Below, one piece after another: positions 52,831 to 61,460 of a DNA stretch of 64,000 nucleotides. Numbering within the stretch: position 1 is the stretch's first letter; every line of letters starts with the position of its first letter. Source of the DNA: Bradyrhizobium sp. dw_411 (GTDB lineage Bacteria > Pseudomonadota > Alphaproteobacteria > Rhizobiales > Xanthobacteraceae); assembly GCF_018449695.1 (NCBI RefSeq), contig NZ_JAAVUY010000013.1, forward strand, positions 62,001 to 126,000, in the 5' to 3' direction. The notes under the pieces are model-generated. The model searched no databases, had not been told where the DNA came from, and saw only the letters and a list, made by a program, of their open reading frames with translations. Made by a program: the position numbers and the translations under genes.

Positions 52831-53151
52831 CTACTGCGGCTTTATGGGCTCAGCCTGTTTGGCGCCGTCCCGGCCTTTAACGGCCACCGCCTGACGGTCG
52901 CGGGCGGCGAGTAACTCTTTCTTCAGTTTCGACGTTTCGTCGGTGGTCAGGGTCGGTGTTTGCCGATCCGGCGGCATATCCTCCACCGGGAGATAGCCGC
53001 TCGTTTTCGCAGGCGCGACGACCTCGGCCCGCGCGTCCATCAACGATGAACCCGTCGTGGAAGTCGCACAGCCGCCAAGCGAGAAGCTCAACAGCAGCAG
53101 CGCTGCTGCGGCGCGCCCCGCCATCCGTTCATTGAAATACGCAATACCCAT
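52831..53151 (-). CDS. Putative lipoprotein
   Basis: A 106-aa protein with a lipobox LGGC after a hydrophobic stretch (AAAALLLLSFS). The mature part is short, hydrophilic and Lys-rich at the end (KLKKELLAARDRQ). It would be acylated at the Cys and sit in a membrane. The start is uncertain between 53151, 53124 and 53199. Confidence 0.65.
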   Translation of the reverse strand: MGIAYFNERMAGRAAAALLLLSFSLGGCATSTTGSSLMDARAEVVAPAKTSGYLPVEDMPPDRQTPTLTTDETSKLKKELLAARDRQAVAVKGRDGAKQAEPIKPQ

Positions 53152-53415
53152 CCGTACTCGTTCTACTGATATTGCGGGCCAATTATGACTGTGGGCCACG
53201 AGCCGGCGCGGTTCTGCCGGACTGGTTAAAATGCAGTTTCGGCGAGATGAACGGCGAGATTAACAAAGGCGGCGCAAATATGATTTTACCGGCAGCGATG
53301 CCGGCGCTGTAGCAAGGCGGTCACACTCGGACTCAATATCGATGCCGACCCATTCCTGCCTTGTTTGGGCAAAAGTCGCTCGCCAGAACTCCACCCTCTG
53401 AAATGGAGTTCGGTG

Positions 53416-53517
53416 ATGTCGTCTGTCAAAGCCATTGCTACCCTGGCGTCCGTCGCCGCGATCGCTTCTTCGGCATTTGCGCTCAGCTGGGTAGGACTTG
53501 CGCTGCTTGGCTTTTGA
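53416..53517 (+). CDS. Tiny hydrophobic protein (33 aa)
   Basis: ATG at 53416 has GGAG 7 nt upstream and opens a 33-codon frame: SSVKAIATLASVAAIAS, SAFALSWVGLALLGF, TGA. It is a single hydrophobic segment that could be a small membrane protein. It is supported by its ribosome-binding site and composition but not by homology. Confidence 0.42.
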   Translation: MSSVKAIATLASVAAIASSAFALSWVGLALLGF

Positions 53518-53619
53518 CGTGCCTTTGAAATGCACCGGTAGCCCGGTCGCCCAACGAGCGCGCCCTGAACGCGCTACCTCGGCCCCGCGCTCTTCGATTT
53601 TTGCCACGTTCGCTCGTGC

Positions 53620-54300
53620 TCAGCCAACACTCTCCGCCGCGTCGATGCCCAGCCGCGCGAGCACACGCGTGTAGGTTTCCGCCGGCCGCGTGACATCGAA
53701 CCACTCGGCTTGCATACCCGCGGCGAGTGCACCGGCGATATTACGTGGCTGGTCATCGACCATCAGGCAGCGTTCAATTGGCGCACCGAGCGCGTCCGCC
53801 GCAGCCTGATAGGCGCGCCGGTCAGGCTTCAGGATGCCGGTATAGGTGGCATCCACGATTTCGTGCATAAGTTTCATGATAAATAGCTTGGCGCCGAAGC
53901 CGGGACCGTTGAACAGGTCAAGCTCGTTCGACAACACGCCGACTTTCCGCCCGGCGTCACGGACGGCGCGCACCGCGGCGAGCGCCTCCGGGCGCGTCGT
54001 GGCGTCGATCGGATCGTCTGGCGCGGGGGCCATCAACATGCGCGGAACGGTCCACTCCTCCCCGACCAGGCGGCCGACTTCAGCGGCGCGCCGGTGCCAA
54101 TATTCCCGCTCGCTGATCCGGTCGGCGAGCATGTCGCGCCATAACTCGTCATTGTCGGGATCAAACGGACCGCGCCAGCGCAAGGTGCCGGGTGCGAGGC
54201 CGAGCCTGCGTTCGATTTGAGGCTGACGTTCGAAGGTGGTTCGGCAGATGACGCCACCGTAGTCCAGTACAAGCGCTATCGGTACTTCAGGCGAAGTCAT
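53620..54300 (-). CDS. HAD-family hydrolase (subfamily IA)
   Basis: A 226-aa protein. Motif I is DYGGV (nucleophile Asp, with Gly instead of the second Asp), motif II GVLSNEL, motif III Lys in ILKPDRR and motif IV MVDDQPRN. The Gly form occurs in dehalogenase- and epoxide-hydrolase-type members, but a phosphatase is also possible. It is the last gene of the five-gene dikinase-Rieske operon, 24 nt after the Rieske stop. The ATG at 54300 has GAGG upstream. Confidence 0.86.
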   Translation of the reverse strand: MTSPEVPIALVLDYGGVICRTTFERQPQIERRLGLAPGTLRWRGPFDPDNDELWRDMLADRISEREYWHRRAAEVGRLVGEEWTVPRMLMAPAPDDPIDATTRPEALAAVRAVRDAGRKVGVLSNELDLFNGPGFGAKLFIMKLMHEIVDATYTGILKPDRRAYQAAADALGAPIERCLMVDDQPRNIAGALAAGMQAEWFDVTRPAETYTRVLARLGIDAAESVG

Positions 54301-54324
54301 TGACACAATCCTCGGCGAGCACGG

Positions 54325-55419
54325 TTACTGAGCGAGCTCGAATGCCGCTGGCGCGGGTTTCTGTCCGTCTGGCTGCGCCTCCTCATCGAGCAGCCGCTGG
54401 ATCAGCCGCCGCGCCAGCACCAATGCCTGGTCATGCGCGATGTTCATCGGCTGGAAGGGCCGGCCGCTCTGCAGCGCCTTCTGCTGCACTTCGATGATGT
54501 CCTTGTCCTCCTTGAAGGCGCGGCTCACGCCGTCGAACACGACGTCGATCGCTTCCGAGGTTTCCGTCTTGAAGTTCGCCGCATGCGTGAACCAGTAATG
54601 GGTGCTGGTCGACGTTTCCGGTGTCTGGACCGAGCAGTGCCGGTACTGCATGGCCTCGGGTACCAGCCGCCCCTCATGTGCGCCGGTGCCGGCGGGCGCA
54701 GAGCCGGTGTATAAGCGCACAAACGACGGCGCGAACCATTCGTAGATTTGCCAACGGTCGGCCGGCCCCTGGAACGTGGCGATGCTGCTTCGGTTTGCCT
54801 GGATCCGGTCGTTGTAATAACGGCGCGTGATCTTGAGGCCGCCTTCGATCGGCTCGACCTGCGCACGCGTCGACGCCGTGCTGGGCGTTCCGATCGTCGT
54901 GCTGTGGACATAGGTCAGGTGCGAGAAGTCGAGCAAATTGTCGACGATGAGCGTGTACGGGGCATGATAGTGCAAATAGGAGCGCTTCTTGCGCCACGCC
55001 GGATCGGTGTGCCACTCAAAGCGGATGATCCTGCCGGGGTCGGCCTTCGCCGGTTCGCCCATCCAGATCCAGATCAATTCGTCACGCTCGGTCACCTGAT
55101 AGCTGCGTACGCAAGCGCGCTGCGGAATCATTTCCTGTCCCGGGATTTCGGTACATTGGCCCTCCGCATTGAAGAGCATACCGTGATAAGGGCAGCGCAG
55201 GCTGTCACCCTCCCGTCGGCCGGCGTGCAACGGCGCACCACGGTGACAACAGCGATTCTCAAGCGCAACGATCCGGCCATCCGCAGCGCGATAGAAAACG
55301 ATCGACTCGCCGAGCAGCGTTCGCTCAAGGACATTGTCGGCTGAAATCTCATCCGCCCAACCGGCAACATACCAGCAATTGCGGACGAAGCGGTCGACGT
55401 GAGTCTCGATCTGCATCAT
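54325..55419 (-). CDS. VanA-like Rieske oxygenase, alpha subunit
   Basis: A 364-aa oxygenase. The Rieske site is CCHRG (CxH) then CPYH; the mononuclear iron site is DNLLDFSHLTYVH (D-x2-H-x4-H). N-terminal VRNCWYVAGW is typical of vanillate demethylase and dicamba-monooxygenase relatives. It hydroxylates or O-demethylates an aromatic. AAGGAGG lies 8 nt before the ATG at 55419. No ferredoxin or reductase gene is in the operon, so the electron donor must be encoded elsewhere. It follows the SDR by 16 nt. Confidence 0.93.
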   Translation of the reverse strand: MMQIETHVDRFVRNCWYVAGWADEISADNVLERTLLGESIVFYRAADGRIVALENRCCHRGAPLHAGRREGDSLRCPYHGMLFNAEGQCTEIPGQEMIPQRACVRSYQVTERDELIWIWMGEPAKADPGRIIRFEWHTDPAWRKKRSYLHYHAPYTLIVDNLLDFSHLTYVHSTTIGTPSTASTRAQVEPIEGGLKITRRYYNDRIQANRSSIATFQGPADRWQIYEWFAPSFVRLYTGSAPAGTGAHEGRLVPEAMQYRHCSVQTPETSTSTHYWFTHAANFKTETSEAIDVVFDGVSRAFKEDKDIIEVQQKALQSGRPFQPMNIAHDQALVLARRLIQRLLDEEAQPDGQKPAPAAFELAQ

Positions 55420-55435
55420 GGAAGTATCCTCCTTA

Positions 55436-56224
55436 TCAGATGAATTGCTTGCCACCGTCGACGACAAGCGTTTGTCCGGTAACGAACGCGGCCAGCGGCG
55501 AAGCCAGGTACAGTGCTGCGCCGACCACGTCATCGGGCATCGCCGCTCGCCGGATCGCGCCACGCTGCGCGCCGTAATTCGCCGCATCCGGGATCAAGCC
55601 AAGGCTGGCATCGGTGAGCGTAATTCCTGGCGCGATCGCGTTGACGGTGATGCCGTGGGGGCCGAGCTCGGTGGCGAGTACGCGCGTCAAAGCGATCACG
55701 CCGCCCTTGCTGGAGACGTAATGTGCCCATAATTGCGTGCCGCTAAAGACCGTGGCCGACGCGAGGTTAACGATGTGCCCGCCTGACTTGAGCATCCATG
55801 GCCGCACCGCGCGAGCCATCAGAAAAGGCCCCTTCAGGTTCACCATCATCACGCGGTCCCATTCCGCCGGGTCGAGTTCGTGGAAGCCGGCACGGGTCAA
55901 CCCGGCGTAAATCGCCGCGTTGTTGACGAGCACGTCGATACGCTCGCGGCCGGACACCGCATGCGCGGCCTCCCGGGCAAATCGCCTGGTGCTTTCCTCC
56001 TGCGTCACATCGAGCGGCAAGCCGACGATGCGCTGCTCGCGATAACGGCTCGCCAGACCGTCGGCGACGCCCTTCACCGCATCCGCGGCGATATCCCCGA
56101 GCACAAGGTCCGCCCCCGCCGCCGCAAATGCTTCCGCGAACGCCAGCCCAAGCCCACCCGCAGCGCCGGTGATCAGGATCGTACGGCCGTGAAAATCAAG
56201 CGCTGGGGCGGCGGCATTCATCAC
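55436..56224 (-). CDS. Short-chain dehydrogenase/reductase
   Basis: A 262-aa classical SDR. The cofactor motif is TGAAGGLG, the active site is Ser in NLASATVF and YVSSKGG (YxxxK), and NNAAIYAG is the NNAG equivalent. It would oxidise or reduce an alcohol or ketone with NAD(P). It lies between the dikinase alpha gene (10 nt) and the Rieske gene (16 nt), so it probably acts on an intermediate of the same pathway. Confidence 0.92.
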   Translation of the reverse strand: MMNAAAPALDFHGRTILITGAAGGLGLAFAEAFAAAGADLVLGDIAADAVKGVADGLASRYREQRIVGLPLDVTQEESTRRFAREAAHAVSGRERIDVLVNNAAIYAGLTRAGFHELDPAEWDRVMMVNLKGPFLMARAVRPWMLKSGGHIVNLASATVFSGTQLWAHYVSSKGGVIALTRVLATELGPHGITVNAIAPGITLTDASLGLIPDAANYGAQRGAIRRAAMPDDVVGAALYLASPLAAFVTGQTLVVDGGKQFI

Positions 56225-56234
56225 GGTTCTCTAC

Positions 56235-58046
56235 TCAGTTCGCCAGCACTTCGACCGTGCCGGCGGTGCCATCGACCCGCAGTCTTTGGCCGGTTTTGAT
56301 CACCGCGCTCGCCGAGCCGGTCGCAGTGACGGCGGGAAGTCCATATTCGCGGCACACAATGGCCGCGTGCGACATCATCCCGCCGATGTCGGTTACGGTG
56401 GCGCTGATCTTGCTGAAAACCGGGGCCCAACTGGGCGCGGTGACCGGTGCAACGAGAATCTCGCCGTCCCGGATCTGATCGAGTTCGTCGGGCGAGCGAA
56501 TAACGCGCGCCAGACCTTCAACGACCCCAGGCGACGCCCCCATTCCCTCAAGCCGCGAGCTATCGGCCGGACCTTTCAACCAGACGGAGATGCGGTCGGT
56601 GGTGATGCCCCACAGCATGATGGTGAAAGGCTCGGTTACGACCGCAGGCGGCTCGTTGAGAGCCGGCTCGGGCCGATGTTGGGCCAGGGCATCCATGGTC
56701 TTTCTCCGCTGCGCGATCCGCTGCGGCCAAAAATGGGGCCCAGTCGGGGCGCCTCCCACCGCCCACGCGGAGCAGTAGTCCCACAGCGCGTCCCGGACTT
56801 CATTGCGACTTAGAAAGAACAGCCCTTCCGGGTCCGACCAAAAGCCGGCCGTGATGAAGAGCCGGTTCAGCTCCCGCATCTTTCGCCAGAATACGCCAAG
56901 CGACCAATGCTCGATGTAAAAATTGTGATTTTCGACGTAAGGGAAAACCGTACGTGCAAGGCCGAGCTTTTGTTCGAAAACCGGCCGCACCTCTTGGTTC
57001 AAAAGCTCCGCATATTCCTTGGTAATGCGCTCGCGCTCGGCGGCCACTTGCGCGGTCGGCCGCTCGATCGTGACGCCCTTCCTGAGTTGAACGATGTAGT
57101 TCCGTATGTACCCGAGCGGAATATCGAGGTGCTCGATCCAATATTTGTCGGATGAGTAGAAACCGTTCCCCGAGGTAAAGTTGAACCACGGGTTCTGCGC
57201 AGCGGTCCAGGCTTCAAGCCACTGCTTGCCCTTGGGGAGTGCGGCGACCGCACCAAGGGCCTGCTCGACTGAGCCGCTCATCAGCGCCGTGTCAACGCCG
57301 GTCTCAACAGCCAGATGGGCAAGCTTCTTGAGTTCGTCGTCGGGCCGAAACAGATCGACGTCGATGCCCTGGACCATCCGGGCGATGGCTTGATCCGGAA
57401 TACTCGGGAATTGCTCTTTGCAGAAACCAAAGAAATCGAGATAGGCCGCGTAACCCAGATTGAGAAACTCGAAATGATACTGCCAGGCCTTGTAACAAAG
57501 CTGCAACGCGGATTCGTAATTTTCCATCAGGTAGTAAGTGTTGTCGAGGCCACGCCCTTCAAACACCCATTCTTTCGGAACCATGTCCGGTAATTGTTCA
57601 TACCGGAGTGCTTCCAACGCATCGATGACACCGCGCACCTTGACGTGCCAGTTATCCAGCAGCTTGTTCCAGTTCTGAAAATAGAAGCCCGCGCGTTCGA
57701 GAAAATGCGGCACGCGTTCGGGAATCTTCTCGGGCGCGACCGCGATCGGGCTCAAATAGAGATAACCATTGTGTATCCGGTAATCGACGCCATTGGCCGG
57801 AGGCACGAGCAAATGACGCGTGTTGTATTGACCCAGGCACTTGACCGCATAGTCGGTCATGATGGTGTCGAACGGCCGGAATGGCGTCGGCCAGTGCTGG
57901 GCGTCACAGAACCAAAACTGTTTTTCGTCGTCCTTCCTCCGCTCCTCCTGAAACAACGAATAATACGGATAGAGATCACGCCAATTCTCGGCGCCTTTTG
58001 GCGCCTTCTGCTCGTAGGGACTCGGGAATTTTGCCTGCGCGTTCAT
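56235..58046 (-). CDS. Dikinase swivel subunit, phenylphosphate-synthase alpha-like
   Basis: A 603-aa protein. The C-terminal 100 residues are a PEP-utilising mobile domain with the phosphorylated His560 in GGMMSHAAIVCREYGLPAV. The first 500 residues are a helical domain (DAQHWPTPFRPFD, YLDFFGFCKEQFP) that must hold the acceptor site; no PEP-type TIM barrel follows. This split, with a 364-aa ATP subunit, matches the architecture of Thauera phenylphosphate synthase (alpha with His569). It would transfer beta-phosphate from ATP to a phenol or similar alcohol. The acceptor is inferred. Confidence 0.83.
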   Translation of the reverse strand: MNAQAKFPSPYEQKAPKGAENWRDLYPYYSLFQEERRKDDEKQFWFCDAQHWPTPFRPFDTIMTDYAVKCLGQYNTRHLLVPPANGVDYRIHNGYLYLSPIAVAPEKIPERVPHFLERAGFYFQNWNKLLDNWHVKVRGVIDALEALRYEQLPDMVPKEWVFEGRGLDNTYYLMENYESALQLCYKAWQYHFEFLNLGYAAYLDFFGFCKEQFPSIPDQAIARMVQGIDVDLFRPDDELKKLAHLAVETGVDTALMSGSVEQALGAVAALPKGKQWLEAWTAAQNPWFNFTSGNGFYSSDKYWIEHLDIPLGYIRNYIVQLRKGVTIERPTAQVAAERERITKEYAELLNQEVRPVFEQKLGLARTVFPYVENHNFYIEHWSLGVFWRKMRELNRLFITAGFWSDPEGLFFLSRNEVRDALWDYCSAWAVGGAPTGPHFWPQRIAQRRKTMDALAQHRPEPALNEPPAVVTEPFTIMLWGITTDRISVWLKGPADSSRLEGMGASPGVVEGLARVIRSPDELDQIRDGEILVAPVTAPSWAPVFSKISATVTDIGGMMSHAAIVCREYGLPAVTATGSASAVIKTGQRLRVDGTAGTVEVLAN

Positions 58047-58071
58047 GTCGTCTCCCCCGGTTTTTTTATGA

Positions 58072-59166
58072 TCATTGTTTCCGCAATGCCAAAGGCGCCA
58101 TCAAGGTGCTCAGCACACCCTCAATTCCGGGCGCGTAGCTTTTGGACAGCACCGGGCTACATGCTTTTTTGCTCCACACTGTCTCCGGCCGGCACTGAAG
58201 CAGGACGACGCCCTCATCTTCGGTCTTTTGCGGATCGATTGCCCATTCGACATCCTGCGGCGCACCGAAGGAGCGATCGACCGCTTTGACGACACGTGCG
58301 ACGGCACGGATTTGCGCTTCGGTGAGGCTCGCCACGTTCCGCCGGGCTTCCTCCACCTCACGCAAGACAGTCGTTTGATTGGCGATATCGGCCACGAGTT
58401 CGGTGGGTTTGCTGGCAACGACCCGCTTGATGGGCTCCAGCAAGACCTTGTCCACGACGAAGTAATCCGGCGTCGCCAGGCCGGAGACCAGCGGCTCACC
58501 CAATCCCCATACGGATTCGATGACAATCTTGGACCGATCGCCATTCGAGGGGTCGAGACTCATGGCGACGCCCGCAGCGCGGGCATCGACCATTTGCTGA
58601 ACCCCCACGGCCATGGCCTGATCGAGATGGACGAGGTTATGTTTGTCGCGATACGCCATCGCGCGCGCAGTGAACAGGCTCGCCCAACAATCCCGAACCC
58701 GATCGACGACGGCGTTTGCACCTACCGTCCATAAATATGTGTCGCCCTGGCCCGCGAAACTGGCGTCAGGCATGTCTTCGGAGGTGCCGGAAGAGCGTAC
58801 AGCCACCGGCAAATCGCCGCCGGCCCGGGCGCAGAGCTTGTCATAGCCAAATCGAATTGCGTCGGTGATGCGACCGGGAATTGCTTCCGACCTGATCAGT
58901 TCCCGGATTTCGCTCGCGATCCTGGCTTGCGCTCCGACCTCGTTCGAGGGGGCCGCTCCGACCCGCGTCTGAATCTCGCTGCCGAGGTTACGCGCGGCCA
59001 GTGTTTCAAGGTAAGCTTGGGTCGTCACCGCAAAACCAGGCGGGACTGTCGCGCCGGCTGCTATAAGTGAAGCCAGCCCGGCGCACTTTCCACCGATGAG
59101 CGAAACGTCGCGGTTTGACGCCTGCTCGAATGCGATCACGTATTGGTCGCCTTCCTGGACACCCAT
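58072..59166 (-). CDS. Dikinase ATP-grasp subunit, phenylphosphate-synthase beta-like
   Basis: A 364-aa protein equal to the N-terminal part of PEP synthase: IGGKCAGLASLIAAGATVPPGF, VAVRSSGTSEDMPDASFAGQGD, SVWGLGEPLVSG and a C-terminal VLLQCRPETVW. It binds ATP and would phosphorylate the His of the swivel subunit encoded 25 nt downstream. It is the first gene of the five-gene operon and diverges from an IclR regulator. The length matches the beta subunit of phenylphosphate synthase. Confidence 0.87.
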   Translation of the reverse strand: MGVQEGDQYVIAFEQASNRDVSLIGGKCAGLASLIAAGATVPPGFAVTTQAYLETLAARNLGSEIQTRVGAAPSNEVGAQARIASEIRELIRSEAIPGRITDAIRFGYDKLCARAGGDLPVAVRSSGTSEDMPDASFAGQGDTYLWTVGANAVVDRVRDCWASLFTARAMAYRDKHNLVHLDQAMAVGVQQMVDARAAGVAMSLDPSNGDRSKIVIESVWGLGEPLVSGLATPDYFVVDKVLLEPIKRVVASKPTELVADIANQTTVLREVEEARRNVASLTEAQIRAVARVVKAVDRSFGAPQDVEWAIDPQKTEDEGVVLLQCRPETVWSKKACSPVLSKSYAPGIEGVLSTLMAPLALRKQ

Positions 59167-59249
59167 CTTGTCGCGTTTCCGGCCGGTTTTTGTCTCGTTG
59201 GAGCGACTCTTACACCTTTCAGAACGTTTGTTTGGCTGACTCTACCTCT

Positions 59250-59266
59250 GTTTCACCAGGTGAAAC
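59250..59266. promoter_or_regulatory. Operator-like palindrome between IclR and dikinase genes
   Basis: GTTTCACC and GGTGAAAC flank a central A, a perfect 17-bp palindrome placed between the divergent starts at 59166 and 59400. IclR-family proteins bind sites of this size. It is a strong candidate for the operon's control site. Confidence 0.7.
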
Positions 59267-59399
59267 GGTGTTATCAAGGGGCGGGTAAAGGGTTCGGGCC
59301 CAAACACAGGCTTTGTGGCGGATCCCGCGCGGCGGCAACCAGCGCGGTCCCCGCCAGGAGGACCAGGCTTTCACTGGGGCAAACATCGCGGCCTACCGC

Positions 59400-60203
59400 A
59401 TGAGCACAAAAACAATACGCGCCCTGGATCGAGGATTAGACGTCCTGCGGATCATTCAGGAGTCGAAGGCGGTGAGCCTGAACGATCTGCATCTGGCTAC
59501 GAGGCTGCCAAAGGCGACACTGCTGCGAATTCTCAAAACCCTGATCGGGAGTGAACTTGTCTGGCAGCGGATCGCTGATGGCGCTTATGTCCCGAGCTAT
59601 ACATTTTCAAAGCGAGCCAGAGTATTTGACGAGGAAACCCATCTTGCAGAAGTCGCGGCACCGATTTTGGCGGACCTCTGCAAGCGTGTTCGCTGGCCAT
59701 CAGCTTTGCTGAGTCCGCGGCTGGATCATATGGTGACGATTGAATCCAACCGGCCGATGTCCGATTTTGACTATATTATCTCTCCAAACCCCGTTGGCTC
59801 GTTCAACGTGAACATGTTGCGTTCAGCCTCGGGGCGATGCTACCTCGCTTATTGTTCGCCGAAGGAAAGAGCCGCAATTCTTGCGCGTTTGCGGAAAAGC
59901 GGCCGTCCAGGCGATGCGCTGGCGCACAACGCGGCCAAGCTTGACAGGGTGCTCGCCGACGTACGTGCTCGCGGATGCGGCGTTCGCGATCGGGATTTTG
60001 GCGGTGACTACGACCTTCCCAGAAATCAGGTAAATGACGGCCGGAATTCCATCGCGGTTCCAGTCTATGCCGGCGACGAAGTCGTCGGATGCGTCAATCT
60101 CACCTGGATCGCCAGGGTCGCCACTGTGCCCATCATTATCGAGCGCTTTCTCCCGCAGCTGAACGAAGCCGCTGGGTCCATCAGCAAGCGAATGACAGCG
60201 TGA
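59400..60203 (+). CDS. IclR-family transcriptional regulator
   Basis: A 267-aa protein with an N-terminal winged helix (ALDRGLDVLRIIQESKAVSLNDLHLATRLPKATLLRILKTL) and an IclR effector domain (RSASGRCYLAYCSP to IAVPVYAGDEVVGCVNLTWI). The form resembles MhpR-type activators of aromatic degradation. It diverges from the dikinase operon and probably senses its substrate. The ATG at 59400 lacks a good ribosome-binding site; a frame start at 59313 would add about 29 unlikely residues. Confidence 0.92.
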   Translation: MSTKTIRALDRGLDVLRIIQESKAVSLNDLHLATRLPKATLLRILKTLIGSELVWQRIADGAYVPSYTFSKRARVFDEETHLAEVAAPILADLCKRVRWPSALLSPRLDHMVTIESNRPMSDFDYIISPNPVGSFNVNMLRSASGRCYLAYCSPKERAAILARLRKSGRPGDALAHNAAKLDRVLADVRARGCGVRDRDFGGDYDLPRNQVNDGRNSIAVPVYAGDEVVGCVNLTWIARVATVPIIIERFLPQLNEAAGSISKRMTA

Positions 60204-60317
60204 TTCTGTTCGCGTGAAAACTCTCCCGGCCCTGAGCCCTCGCTGGACTCTGTTCAGAGTGATAGCATGGAATCTCGTCCACGGAGGATTCGGCTGGAAT
60301 AGCCGCTTGTCGCAACC

Positions 60318-61157
60318 TCAATGTGAGATCAGTAACGGAACGGTAGTGTCCCGCAGCAAACATCGGGTCACACCGCCAAAGATCATCTCAGTTGTTCGCG
60401 CATGGCTATAAGCGCCGACAACAATCAGATCACTATTGTGGCGCTTCGCAAAGCCAAGGATGGCGTCAGCTACCTGCCCGCCATTGGACTGGACCCGTTC
60501 GACAACTACCTTGGCTCCATGACGCGATAGATAGAGAGCCACGTCCGCGCCGGGCTCCTCGCCATGACGGGAGTTCTTCTGGGGATCCACCACCAGGATG
60601 GTAACGGAACGTGCACCGACGAGAAGGGGAAGCGCATCGGCGACCGCGCGCCGCGCCTCACGGCTGGCATTCCACGCGACGATAACGTGCTCGGCGGCGG
60701 GGCCAGTCCAACGCTCCGGCAACAAGAGAAAGGGCACGCCGGTGGCCAGCAGAAGTGTTTCCGCCGACCACTCGCGCGGCAATCCACCCAATTGTGGGCC
60801 ACCGACGATCACCAGATCGGAATGCAGTGCATTCAGCGCAGCACCCTCGTTGGCTTCACCATGACGGAGGAAACGGAACTCGAAGCTAATGTCCTCACGG
60901 GTTGAGACCGCCGAAAAGCTCTGGCTGGCAGCGTTCGTCGCGGCCGATTCAACCGCCGCATGGCGTTCGACGAGTTGCCGGATCGCCGCTTTCCCTCGAA
61001 CGAAAGATTCCGACGGATTGCCGTCCCACCCCATCGGCACCACGAAGATTCCTATCAGGTGCGATCCGTGATGGAGCGCCAGTTTAACGGCATAGGCGGC
61101 ACGCGCCTCGCCGACCGCCGACGGATCGATGAAGACAGCTATCGTTTTTAGCGACAT
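60318..61157 (-). CDS. Tandem universal stress protein
   Basis: A 279-aa protein with two Usp domains (residues 1-140 and 150-279). The C-terminal one retains VGAYSHARTTEMIFGG, a variant of the ATP-binding GxHG/GxxxxxxG form. Rhizobial tandem Usps are often microaerobically induced; an FNR/FixK box lies 184 nt upstream. The ATG at 61157 is preferred over starts at 61172 and 61226, because the Usp fold begins at SLKTIAVFID. Confidence 0.9.
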   Translation of the reverse strand: MSLKTIAVFIDPSAVGEARAAYAVKLALHHGSHLIGIFVVPMGWDGNPSESFVRGKAAIRQLVERHAAVESAATNAASQSFSAVSTREDISFEFRFLRHGEANEGAALNALHSDLVIVGGPQLGGLPREWSAETLLLATGVPFLLLPERWTGPAAEHVIVAWNASREARRAVADALPLLVGARSVTILVVDPQKNSRHGEEPGADVALYLSRHGAKVVVERVQSNGGQVADAILGFAKRHNSDLIVVGAYSHARTTEMIFGGVTRCLLRDTTVPLLISH

Positions 61158-61460
61158 TGAAAATTCTCTCATGTCACGATCGGGGCTGGCAAAGGTCGAA
61201 CCCAACCTCGCCTTCTGGGAAGCCAACAGACGTTCGGATCGTCACCTTGAGCGCCTCAACGAAGAACTGCACCTTCGCCGGCATGTTCAGTCCCAATCGC
61301 TAACTCTTTGAGAGCCTAATTTCCAATTGGTCGATCGCCGTTGATTTGAATCAAGCCGCCGGACGAAATTCGAATCAAGGAAGAGTCGTCCAAAGCAACG
61401 TTGCCTTGGGATAGCTTCAAGCGCGCGAGACCCCGCTAAATGCTAGACGAGACAGCGCTG
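61158..61460. other. Intergenic region upstream of the Usp gene, 303 bp
   Basis: It holds the Usp promoter region with a FixK/FNR-type box at 61341-61354. No gene was seen. Confidence 0.5.
61341..61354 (-). promoter_or_regulatory. FixK/FNR-type box
   Basis: TTGATTTGAATCAA has both half sites TTGA and TCAA at six-base spacing, a full match to the FixK2/FNR consensus. It lies 184 nt upstream of the Usp start, which implies an mRNA leader of about 140 nt. Confidence 0.65.
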
